Of a DNA stretch of 10,658 nucleotides, positions 1 through 5,706 are shown piece by piece (position 1 is the first letter of the stretch; each line of letters starts with the position of its first letter). Location: the NCBI GenBank assembly GCA_021785095.1, contig JAJYGM010000497.1, positions 1 to 10,658 of the forward strand, in the 5' to 3' direction. The stretch comes from Actinomycetes bacterium. Its GTDB lineage: Bacteria > Actinomycetota > Acidimicrobiia > Acidimicrobiales > Bog-793. A program made the position numbers and the translations under genes. The notes below the pieces were generated by a model that was not told where the DNA came from, did not search any database, and was given only the letters and a program-made list of their open reading frames with translations.

Positions 1-2841
1 GATCTGCCGAGCATCGGCATCAGCGGTCAGCTCCGCCCATCGGGTGTCCAGCTCGGCCCAGAGTGCGGCGGCGCTCACGACGTGTCGTGCGGCCCAGTAC
101 GCGCCGGCGACGTCGTCGAGGCCGACCCCGAGCTCCGCTGCGGTCTCGTGGGCCCACGCCGCGCCCAGCCGGTCCACGATCTCGCCCGCGACCTCGGTCG
201 CCAGGAGCTGGTCGTAGAGGCGGTGCTTGGCGACGAGGTCGCCGAAGTCCGCGCGCATGGCGGAGGGGAAGTAGCCCTCGACCGCCTCCGCGAACGAGCG
301 GTCGGCGACGATCGGCGACTGCTCGATCGCGGCGCCGAGGTCCGACTTCGCGTAGGCGAGCAGCACGGCGAGCTCGGGGCGGATCATGCCGGCGCCTGCA
401 GCACGCCGGACGGCGAGCTCGTCGACGCCGGGGAGCGCCTCGACAGCCCGGTCCACGCGCCCCGACGCCTCGAGCGCGTCGATGAGCGCCGCGTAGGCGT
501 CCAGTCGATCCGCGCTGTCCGTCACGGCGCGGTTGAGCGCAGCGACGCTGTGGTCCACCTGCCGGAGCACTCCTGCGGCGACCTCGTCCTGGGCGCGTTC
601 GAGGTAGGCGTCGCGGTCGACTGGCCCGAGTCGCCCCTCTTCGATCGCGAGCGCCAGGAGGATCTTCAGGTTGACCTCCCGATCCGACGTCGCGACCCCT
701 GCCGCGTTGTCGATGAAATCGGTGTTGATCCGGCCTCCCCGCCGTGAGTACCGGATCCGTGCCTGCTGGGTGAAGCCGAGGTTGCCGCCCTCGCTGACCA
801 CCCGGGCCCGCACGCGGTCGGCGGTCACCCGGACCTCGTCGTTCTCCCGGTCGGCCACCTCGGCGTCGGTCTCGTCCGCTGCCTTGACGAAGGTGCCCAC
901 ACCTCCGAACCACAGAAGGTCGACCGGCGCCTCCAGGATGGCGCTGATGAGCTCGGGGGGTGACAAGCTCTCGCGCTCGACGCCGAGGGCACGTCGGGCT
1001 TCCGGGGCGAGCGGCACCTCCTTCACCCCGCGTGGCCATACGCCGCCTCCGGGGGAGATCGCCGCCGCCGAGTAGTCGGCCCAGCTCGACGCGGGGAGGC
1101 TGGCCAGCCTCTTCCGCTCCGCGTAGGAGACCTTCGGGTCCGGGTCGGGGTCCAAGAAGACGTGGCGGTTGTCGAAGGCGGCGACGAGCCGGATCGCGTC
1201 GCTGAGCAGCATCCCGTTGCCGAAGACGTCCCCTGACATGTCGCCGATGCCGGCGACGAGGATGGGTTCGTGCTGGACGTCGATTCCGAGCTGGTGGAAG
1301 TGCCGGCGCACCGCTACCCAGGCGCCCTGGGCGGTGATGCCCATCGCCTTGTGGTTGTAGCCGTGGCTGCCACCGGATGCGAAGGCGTCACCGAGCCAGA
1401 ACCCGTGCGCTGCGCTGAGCTCGTTGGCGAGGTCGGAGAGGTCGGCGGTGCCTTTGTCCGCCGCGACCACGAGGTACGGGTCGGGCCCGTCGTGGACGAC
1501 CATGTCGGGTGGGCTGACGACCTTGCCGCCCACGAGGTCGTCGGCGACGTCGAGGAGCGCGTTCACGAAGGCCGTGTAGCAGCGGCGAACGTCGGCGGGG
1601 GAGGGACGGCCGGGAACCCGGCATACGAAGCCCCCCTTCGCGCCGGTCGGGACGATGATGGCGTTCTTCTTCACTTGAGCCACCATGAGGTCGAGCACTT
1701 CGGTGCGGAAGTCCTCGGGGCGCTCGCTCCACCTGATGCCGCCGCGGGCGACGAGCCCGGCGCGAAGGTGGATGGCTTCGACCCCCGGTGCGTGGACCCA
1801 GGTCTCGATGCGGGGGTGAGGGGGGTGAAGCTGCGGGACCGACGCGCTCTCGAGCTTGAGCGTCATGGTCTCCCTGGGCTCCCCCGACCGGCCCCGCTGG
1901 TAGAAGTTCGTGCGCACGGTGGCGTCGACGAGCGACAGCACGACGCGCAGCGCGCGGTCCCAGCGGAGGAGCGGCACCTTGATCAGCTCGGCCACGCACA
2001 CCGCACGAGCCGATGCCTCCGCGTCGCCCGCCGACGGGTCGAAGCGTGCCGCGTCGCCTGCCGACGGGTCGAAGCGTGCCGCGAAGTACGCCACGAGGCT
2101 ACGCGACACGGAGGGGAACGCGACCAGTGCCTCTTCGACGTCGGAGGCAGGGATCGGGGGGTTGCACTGGGCCCAGTAGGAGGCATAGGCGCGGAGCAGC
2201 GAGACTTCGCGCCAGTCGAGACCGGCAGCGATGACGAGGCGGTTGAGGCGGTCGACCTCCGTCCGTCCCCCGACCACGGCGTCGAGCGCCTCTACCAGAC
2301 GGGGTGCGTCGGCAGCCGCGTCGAAGCCACGGGGCGCGGCTCCCAGGTCGGCGAGGTGGACGCCGACGTCGTCGATCGCGACAGCGAGCCCCGCGCGCAG
2401 CTCGAACCGGTACGGCACCGAGTCCTCGACGACGAGGCCGAAGCTCTCGAGAACCGGCAGGAGCGTGGTGAGCTCGACGGGTCTCGATGCCAGCCGGCGG
2501 AGATGGAACTTCTCGGCAGCCACTGCCCGGACGGCGAAGCGGTGCTCCGTGGTTGCGCCGCCCGTCCCCTCGCCCGCCCCCTCGCCCGCCCCCTCGCCCG
2601 TGCCCTCGCCCGCCCTCTCGCCCGCCCCCTGTCGTCCTGCGCCGAACAGGGACTGCAGCTCGTGCGCGTCCAGGGCCGCCTGCTCCGGGGTGGTCCGCTC
2701 GCGGTAGCTCGCGGGCGCCCGACGGCTCAGGTCGAGCGCGAGCTCGCGCGCGTCGGGGCTCCCGGCGATGTCGACGAGACCCTGGGACCAGGCATCACGG
2801 TCCGAGCCGGACTCCTGGCCATCGCGAACCTCCGCGGTCAC
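1..2841 (-). CDS. gdh: NAD-specific glutamate dehydrogenase, short (115 kDa-like) form, 3' end beyond window
   Basis: Large NAD-dependent glutamate dehydrogenase: oxidative deamination of L-glutamate to 2-oxoglutarate and ammonia in the cytoplasm. The minus frame is open from GTG 2841 to the window edge (947 codons). Diagnostic motifs appear in order: GGIRWSERPEDFR (about residue 367), VKKNAIIVPTGAKGGF with the active-site lysines, AADKGTADLSDLAN, the Rossmann stretch VAGIGDMSGDVFGNG, LLWFGGVGTFVKA, VVSEGGNLGFTQQARI and DFIDNAAGVATSDREVN. In 180 kDa actinobacterial enzymes such as mycobacterial Gdh, about 800 residues precede GGIRW; here only about 365 do. An in-frame TGA at 2878-2880 closes the frame upstream, so the N-terminal ACT-like half is absent, as in 115 kDa forms. 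GTG 2841 is the only standard start before conserved sequence; its Shine-Dalgarno is poor, so the start is uncertain. Perhaps 200-300 C-terminal residues lie off the left edge. Two internal in-frame repeats are listed separately. Confidence 0.93.
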   Translation of the reverse strand, partial: MTAEVRDGQESGSDRDAWSQGLVDIAGSPDARELALDLSRRAPASYRERTTPEQAALDAHELQSLFGAGRQGAGERAGEGTGEGAGEGAGEGTGGATTEHRFAVRAVAAEKFHLRRLASRPVELTTLLPVLESFGLVVEDSVPYRFELRAGLAVAIDDVGVHLADLGAAPRGFDAAADAPRLVEALDAVVGGRTEVDRLNRLVIAAGLDWREVSLLRAYASYWAQCNPPIPASDVEEALVAFPSVSRSLVAYFAARFDPSAGDAARFDPSAGDAEASARAVCVAELIKVPLLRWDRALRVVLSLVDATVRTNFYQRGRSGEPRETMTLKLESASVPQLHPPHPRIETWVHAPGVEAIHLRAGLVARGGIRWSERPEDFRTEVLDLMVAQVKKNAIIVPTGAKGGFVCRVPGRPSPADVRRCYTAFVNALLDVADDLVGGKVVSPPDMVVHDGPDPYLVVAADKGTADLSDLANELSAAHGFWLGDAFASGGSHGYNHKAMGITAQGAWVAVRRHFHQLGIDVQHEPILVAGIGDMSGDVFGNGMLLSDAIRLVAAFDNRHVFLDPDPDPKVSYAERKRLASLPASSWADYSAAAISPGGGVWPRGVKEVPLAPEARRALGVERESLSPPELISAILEAPVDLLWFGGVGTFVKAADETDAEVADRENDEVRVTADRVRARVVSEGGNLGFTQQARIRYSRRGGRINTDFIDNAAGVATSDREVNLKILLALAIEEGRLGPVDRDAYLERAQDEVAAGVLRQVDHSVAALNRAVTDSADRLDAYAALIDALEASGRVDRAVEALPGVDELAVRRAAGAGMIRPELAVLLAYAKSDLGAAIEQSPIVADRSFAEAVEGYFPSAMRADFGDLVAKHRLYDQLLATEVAGEIVDRLGAAWAHETAAELGVGLDDVAGAYWAARHVVSAAALWAELDTRWAELTADADARQI
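2021..2080 (-). repeat. 30-bp in-frame tandem duplication inside gdh
   Basis: Two adjacent 30-bp units, 2021-2050 and 2051-2080, differ at a single base (C at 2029, T at 2059). They encode the ten-residue unit ARFDPSAGDA twice. The near identity points to a recent slippage or unequal-exchange duplication. It lies upstream of the catalytic core, in a segment that apparently tolerates insertions. Confidence 0.9.
2561..2632 (-). repeat. 12-bp minisatellite coding a Gly-Glu-rich linker in gdh
   Basis: Six head-to-tail 12-bp units run from 2561 to 2632 with plus-strand consensus CCCGCCCCCTCG. Units 2 and 3 are identical, 1, 4 and 5 carry one or two changes, and the sixth degenerates in its last two bases. 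On the coding strand they give GEGA/GEGT-type tetrapeptides, a flexible acidic linker near residues 70-95. Because 12 is a multiple of 3, gain or loss of units keeps the frame. Confidence 0.88.
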
Positions 2842-2930
2842 CGAGTCAGCATCGCGCAGGTGCCTGCAGCGTGCGGCTCACGACTGGTCGCGTCGTGACC
2901 GAACCACTCGTGGCACCCCGAGCTCGCGGT

Positions 2931-2961
2931 GCGGCTCGCTCGGCTTGCGGCTCGCTCGGCT
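2931..2961. repeat. Direct repeat of 15 bp in the gdh-tRNA spacer
   Basis: GCGGCTCGCTCGGCT occurs at 2931-2945 and again at 2947-2961, separated by one T. It lies in the 201-nt spacer between the gdh start and the tRNA gene. I see no coding sequence in this spacer and no clear promoter for either flank; this repeat and the next one are its main features. Confidence 0.8.
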
Positions 2962-2975
2962 CGCTCTGCAGGTCG

Positions 2976-3016
2976 GCGCGGCGAGGGGAGCTCCACGCGC
3001 GGCGAGGGGAGCTCCA
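2976..3016. repeat. Exact 20-bp tandem direct repeat upstream of the tRNA gene
   Basis: The 20-mer GCGCGGCGAGGGGAGCTCCA occurs exactly at 2976-2995 and 2997-3016 with a single C between. Each copy contains the palindrome GGAGCTCC. The second copy ends 26 nt before the mature tRNA 5' end, so the repeat sits where the tRNA promoter would be expected. Function unknown. Confidence 0.85.
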
Positions 3017-3042
3017 GGAGCGCAGACTGATAGACACGGCAC

Positions 3043-3115
3043 GGGGCCGTAGCTCAGTGGTCAGAGCAGGGGACTCATAATCCCTGGGTCGTGGGTTCGA
3101 TCCCCACCGGCCCCA
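3043..3115 (+). tRNA. tRNA with anticodon CAT, probably tRNA-Ile2 (lysidine type), elongator tRNA-Met possible
   Basis: A complete 73-nt cloverleaf. Acceptor stem GGGGCCG (3043-3049) pairs with CGGCCCC (3108-3114) and the discriminator is A3115. D stem GCTC/GAGC encloses AGTGGTCA. Anticodon stem GGGGA/TCCCT holds loop CTCATAA with CAT at 3076-3078. T arm is GTGGG-TTCGATC-CCCAC. CCA is not encoded. The D-loop and the run AGAGCAGGGGACTCATAATCC resemble E. coli tRNA-Ile2, whose C34 is converted to lysidine by TilS to read AUA; elongator Met tRNAs usually have a longer D-loop. The long variable arm and acceptor pairs do not settle the identity. It is not an obvious initiator tRNA because position 1 pairs with position 72. 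Confidence 0.95.
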
Positions 3116-3142
3116 CATGGTCATCAGGCGGCAGACGGAGGA

Positions 3143-3155
3143 CAGGGCCACCCTG
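3143..3155 (+). terminator. Small GC hairpin downstream of the tRNA, weak terminator candidate
   Basis: CAGGG-CCA-CCCTG forms a 5-bp stem with a 3-nt loop, 27 nt after the tRNA 3' end. There is no T-tract, so this is only a weak candidate; the short stem could occur by chance in GC-rich DNA. Confidence 0.2.
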
Positions 3156-3203
3156 GCTCGGGGAGGGCGAGATGCGAGCGAACCGGAGATGGCTGCCAGG
3201 GAC

Positions 3204-3219
3204 ACGAACGGATGTTCGT
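3204..3219 (+). promoter_or_regulatory. LexA/SOS box upstream of the dprA-like gene
   Basis: ACGAAC-GGAT-GTTCGT is a perfect 6+4+6 inverted repeat. It fits the CGAAC-N4-GTTCG LexA operator known from Bacillus and actinobacteria (mycobacterial consensus TCGAACATATGTTCGA). It lies 57 nt before the ATG at 3277 and 19 nt before a TACGGT -10-like hexamer, so bound LexA would cover the -35 region. By eye I found no second GAAC-N4-GTTC site in the window. It predicts damage-inducible expression of the downstream pair. Confidence 0.72.
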
Positions 3220-3238
3220 ATCGAGCCTGGATCGCTGG

Positions 3239-3244
3239 TACGGT
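3239..3244 (+). promoter_or_regulatory. Candidate -10 element for the dprA-PRTase pair
   Basis: TACGGT fits the TANNNT actinobacterial -10 pattern. The -35 region 17-18 bp upstream (about 3215-3221, TTCGTA/TCGTAT) overlaps the right arm of the SOS box and is poor, as is common for actinobacterial sigma-70 promoters. Transcription would begin near 3250, leaving a leader of about 27 nt that includes the AAGGAG ribosome-binding site at 3266-3271. Confidence 0.3.
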
Positions 3245-3276
3245 GGAGAGCGTTGCGGTGACGACAAGGAGCGTCG

Positions 3277-4188
3277 ATGGGTCCTGAGGACAGGGTTGCT
3301 CGTCATCCGAGGGTCCTCGCCGCAGCGGAGGTCCTCTGCCGCTCGCTCAGCGGCCCACCGTCGCACCGGTTCGCCGAGCTCGTCGAGGCCGGAGCCCTCG
3401 ACGACCCGGCGCTCCTGGCCCCCGAGGACCGCGCCTGGTTCGAGGCCGGTCTCGCCCAGGTCTCCCGGGAGCGGCTCCGTCACTGGGAGCGAGAGCTCGA
3501 TCGGCTCGCCGAACGCGGGATCCGGATGGTGGACACCATCGATGCCGACTTCCCGGTGAATCTCCGGATGATCCACGACCGTCCGCCCTTCCTCATGGTG
3601 CGAGGCGACCTGGTCGCCGGCGACGACCGGGCGATCGCGGTCGTGGGCACCCGTCGGGCCGGTGACGAGGGACGGCATGCCGCCTACGAGATCGCCCGCC
3701 AGCTTGCAGACCGCGGCGTCACCGTCGTGTCCGGCCTCGCGGAAGGGATCGACACGGCGGCGCACAGCGGGGCGCTCTCCGTCGGAGGCAGGACGATCGC
3801 GGTGTTCGGCACCGGCATCGAGGTGGTCTTCCCGGCGAAGAACCGACTTCTCGCCGACGCGATCGCACGATCCGGTGCATGCGTCTCGCAGTTCTGGCCG
3901 TCGATGCGCGGGGCTCGCTGGACGTTCCCCGTCCGCAACGTGGTGACCTCGGGCCTGGCGCTCGGCACCGTCGTCGTGGAAGCCGGCGAGACGTCGGGGG
4001 CGCGCCTCCAGGCGGAGGCCGCCCTCCGCCACGGCAAGCGGGTCTTCCTCCTCGACCAGCTCGTGCGATCTCAGCCATGGGCCCGAGCCGTCGCCGCCCG
4101 GCCCGACGTGGCAGCAGTCGACTCGGTCGACCAGGTCGTCGACGCGGTGGAGGTCGACTTGATCGCTGACGCGGCCGTTCTCGTGTAG
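3277..4188 (+). CDS. dprA: DprA/Smf-family protein, compact form without C-terminal winged helix
   Basis: A 303-residue DprA/Smf (SLOG-type Rossmann) protein. The N-terminal ~100 residues form a helical, charged region; the Rossmann core starts at FLMVRGDL (105-112) and AVVGTRR (121-127, the usual VGSR site). It continues with SGLAEGIDTAAHSGAL (152-167), FPAKNRLLADAI (185-196), FPVRN (217-221) and VVVEAGETSGARLQAEAAL (232-250). Canonical DprA binds ssDNA and loads RecA during transformation; DprA-like proteins also serve as antitoxins in ShosTA defence systems. The protein ends soon after the core, so the DML1/winged-helix tail of many DprA proteins is missing. The start is firm: AAGGAG at 3266-3271 lies 5 nt before ATG. 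A LexA-type box is 57 nt upstream and a PRTase gene follows after 9 nt in the same frame. Family assignment is strong; a competence versus defence role is unresolved. Confidence 0.9.
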   Translation: MGPEDRVARHPRVLAAAEVLCRSLSGPPSHRFAELVEAGALDDPALLAPEDRAWFEAGLAQVSRERLRHWERELDRLAERGIRMVDTIDADFPVNLRMIHDRPPFLMVRGDLVAGDDRAIAVVGTRRAGDEGRHAAYEIARQLADRGVTVVSGLAEGIDTAAHSGALSVGGRTIAVFGTGIEVVFPAKNRLLADAIARSGACVSQFWPSMRGARWTFPVRNVVTSGLALGTVVVEAGETSGARLQAEAALRHGKRVFLLDQLVRSQPWARAVAARPDVAAVDSVDQVVDAVEVDLIADAAVLV

Positions 4189-4197
4189 GCCGGGCAG

Positions 4198-4923
4198 GTG
4201 GCCGACGCAGGCCAGGTCATCGTGCCCCTGCGAGGGGCGCTGATCCCGGTCCCAGCCCAGCCCCAAGACGGCGTCTGTGCCATCTGCCACAGCAGTGCGA
4301 GACCAGGGTTCGCGACCTGCCGCCCGTGCGAGGACGCGAGCCGGCTCGAACCTCCCGAGATCCTCCCAATCGCCCTTTCAGTCCACAGCGGACTGCTCCA
4401 TGCGCACCTGCGCGGCTACAAGGACAGCCCCTCGGCCGCGGTCCGGGACCGCATGAGCCTGCGCCTGGCAGGCGTTCTCGCCGTGTTCATGGCCCAGCAC
4501 GAGGGCTGCATCGGCGAGTGGGACATCGCCACCTGCGTCCCCTCGCCCGGCCGCGTCGCCCTCCAGCCGGTCGTCACTCGGGTCAGGGAGCTCGCCGGCC
4601 GCTGTCGCCAGGTTCTCGCCGCGCAGCCCGACGCGAACCAGCGAGCCTTGGACCCGGGGCAGTTCACTGTCACAGAGGACGTGGCCGGTCTGCGGGTGCT
4701 GCTGCTCGACGACTCGTTCGTGAGTGGGGCCAAGCTCTTCAGCGCGGTCGCTGCGTTGCGCCGGCGCGATGCGGTCGTCATGGGTCCCGTCGTCATCGGC
4801 AGGCACCTCCAGCGCGGTTGGCCGCCGAGCGCAGACCTCCTCTCGTGGATAGAGGAGCGCCCGTGGACCGAACGACGCTGTGCACGCTGCGCCGGCGAGC
4901 GACGGAGCGGGACCCTCTTCTGA
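4198..4923 (+). CDS. ComF-like phosphoribosyltransferase with zinc knuckles, partner of the DprA-like protein
   Basis: A 241-residue type I PRTase-fold protein resembling ComF. Near the N-terminus a zinc knuckle C27-x2-C30 / C41-x2-C44 matches the four-cysteine cluster of ComF proteins. LRGYKD (71-76) resembles the ComF KYRGD element. VLLLDDSFVSGAKL (167-180) is the PRPP loop, with the acidic pair D171-D172 and S176-G177 in place of the usual TTG. A further CxxC (C228, C231) lies close to the C-terminus. The GTG start follows the dprA stop by 9 nt with only a weak Shine-Dalgarno, which suggests translational coupling; GTG 4222 is an alternative. Both genes are in the same frame, separated by one TAG. 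ComF acts in DNA uptake in competent bacteria; in ShosTA a PRTase-domain protein is the toxin paired with a DprA-like antitoxin. Which applies here cannot be told from sequence alone. Confidence 0.82.
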   Translation: MADAGQVIVPLRGALIPVPAQPQDGVCAICHSSARPGFATCRPCEDASRLEPPEILPIALSVHSGLLHAHLRGYKDSPSAAVRDRMSLRLAGVLAVFMAQHEGCIGEWDIATCVPSPGRVALQPVVTRVRELAGRCRQVLAAQPDANQRALDPGQFTVTEDVAGLRVLLLDDSFVSGAKLFSAVAALRRRDAVVMGPVVIGRHLQRGWPPSADLLSWIEERPWTERRCARCAGERRSGTLF

Positions 4924-4926
4924 TCC

Positions 4927-4939
4927 CAGGGTGCCCCTG
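4927..4939 (+). terminator. Short hairpin after the PRTase gene, weak terminator candidate
   Basis: CAGGG-TGC-CCCTG (5-bp stem, 3-nt loop) starts 4 nt after the PRTase stop codon, in the 120-nt spacer between convergent genes. It has no T-tract. A terminator is expected between convergent genes, but this hairpin is marginal. Nothing else is evident in 4940-5043. Confidence 0.25.
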
Positions 4940-5043
4940 ATTGCGCGATGACGAGGGTCTCCGCTGGGCATCTCCGGCGATCGGCGACCCGACGTCGACC
5001 GCGTGAAGAAGGACCCACGACCTCGCGAGCCGGATGGAACCGG

Positions 5044-5625
5044 TCAGGCGTCGACCGTCTCCATGCCCGGCGGCCCTGCCAGGATCGTCGGAACGTACTC
5101 GAGGAGCTGGATGCGACCGTCGAAGGTGCGGCTGCCGATCATCTCCAGCGCCACGTCGGGGTAGCCGTCGTAGATGCGCTCGCGGCCGGTCCTTCCGGTG
5201 ATCACGGGGAAGACGACCACCCGGAAGCGGTCCACGAGGCCCGCCTCGAGGAGAGATCGGCACAGCGTGAGGCTGCCGATCGTTCGCATCGACCTGGTGC
5301 CCTCCTCCTTCATCTCCCGGACGGCCGCTGCGGGGTTCCGCTTCACGAGCTGCGTGTTGGGCCAGGAAAGGGGCTCGCTCAACGTGGTCGAGAAGACGAT
5401 CTTCGCCATACGGGCAAGGGCATCGGTGCCCGGCTCACCTTGGGCAGCGAATTCGGACATCACGCGATAGGTGGTCGCACCCATCAGGACGGTGTAGCCC
5501 GCCTCCGGTTGCTCGCCCAGCCACGTGAGGTACTCGGACCCCTCCAGTCCCCACCAGCCCGGCCAGCCGTCGGCGGCGGCGTAGCCGTCGAGAGAGGTGA
5601 TGAAGTCGATCAGGAGCTCCGTCAT
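5044..5625 (-). CDS. Dihydrofolate reductase-family protein (RibD C-terminal domain)
   Basis: A 193-residue protein of the RibD_C/COG0262 dihydrofolate-reductase-like family, a stand-alone NAD(P)H-dependent reductase fold whose members mostly have no known substrate. Family features are the opening MTELLIDFITSLDGYAA, VLMGATTYRVM, KIVFSTTLSEPLSW, the nucleotide-binding TIGSLTLCRSLLEAGLVDRFRV and FPVITGRTGRERIYDG, then a C-terminal strand pair. ATG 5625 is preferred because GAGAAGG lies 8 nt upstream; a GTG at 5652 in the same frame would add nine unconserved residues and lacks a good ribosome-binding site. It lies 81 nt downstream of the cyclase gene on the same strand, so readthrough transcription is possible. 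It converges with the PRTase gene. It is not recognisable as true FolA, and the substrate cannot be inferred. Confidence 0.88.
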   Translation of the reverse strand: MTELLIDFITSLDGYAAADGWPGWWGLEGSEYLTWLGEQPEAGYTVLMGATTYRVMSEFAAQGEPGTDALARMAKIVFSTTLSEPLSWPNTQLVKRNPAAAVREMKEEGTRSMRTIGSLTLCRSLLEAGLVDRFRVVVFPVITGRTGRERIYDGYPDVALEMIGSRTFDGRIQLLEYVPTILAGPPGMETVDA

Positions 5626-5660
5626 CGTCGTGTCCTTCTCGGTCTGCGACACCGTTACGT

Positions 5661-5696
5661 CAGTCCGGTCGCCAGTCCGGTCGTGAGTCCGTCGTC
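5661..5696. repeat. Three degenerate 12-bp repeats between the cyclase and reductase genes
   Basis: Units CAGTCCGGTCGC (5661-5672), CAGTCCGGTCGT (5673-5684) and GAGTCCGTCGTC (5685-5696) stand in tandem in the 81-nt gap. The first two differ at one base and the third has diverged. They precede the reductase ribosome-binding site on the minus strand. No function is apparent. Confidence 0.6.
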
Positions 5697-5706
5697 ATGT
5701 ACGGCG

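Noticed and set aside
2561..2632. Possible CRISPR-like array
   Set aside because: The units are contiguous 12-mers with no spacers and lie inside a coding frame; it is a minisatellite.
1270..2898. A 542-codon plus-strand open frame opposite gdh
   Set aside because: It mirrors the gdh codons on the opposite strand; the conserved glutamate dehydrogenase motifs lie on the minus strand.
2846..3205. A 119-residue minus-strand open frame covering the tRNA
   Set aside because: Its WGSNPRPRDYESPALTTELRP stretch is the familiar false peptide from translating a tRNA gene antisense.
3116..3276. Attachment-site remnant or integrase after the tRNA
   Set aside because: No second copy of the tRNA 3' end and no integrase-like frame was found in the window.
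3124..4290. A 388-codon minus-strand open frame opposite the DprA-like gene
   Set aside because: Antisense to clear DprA motifs, with no domain of its own.
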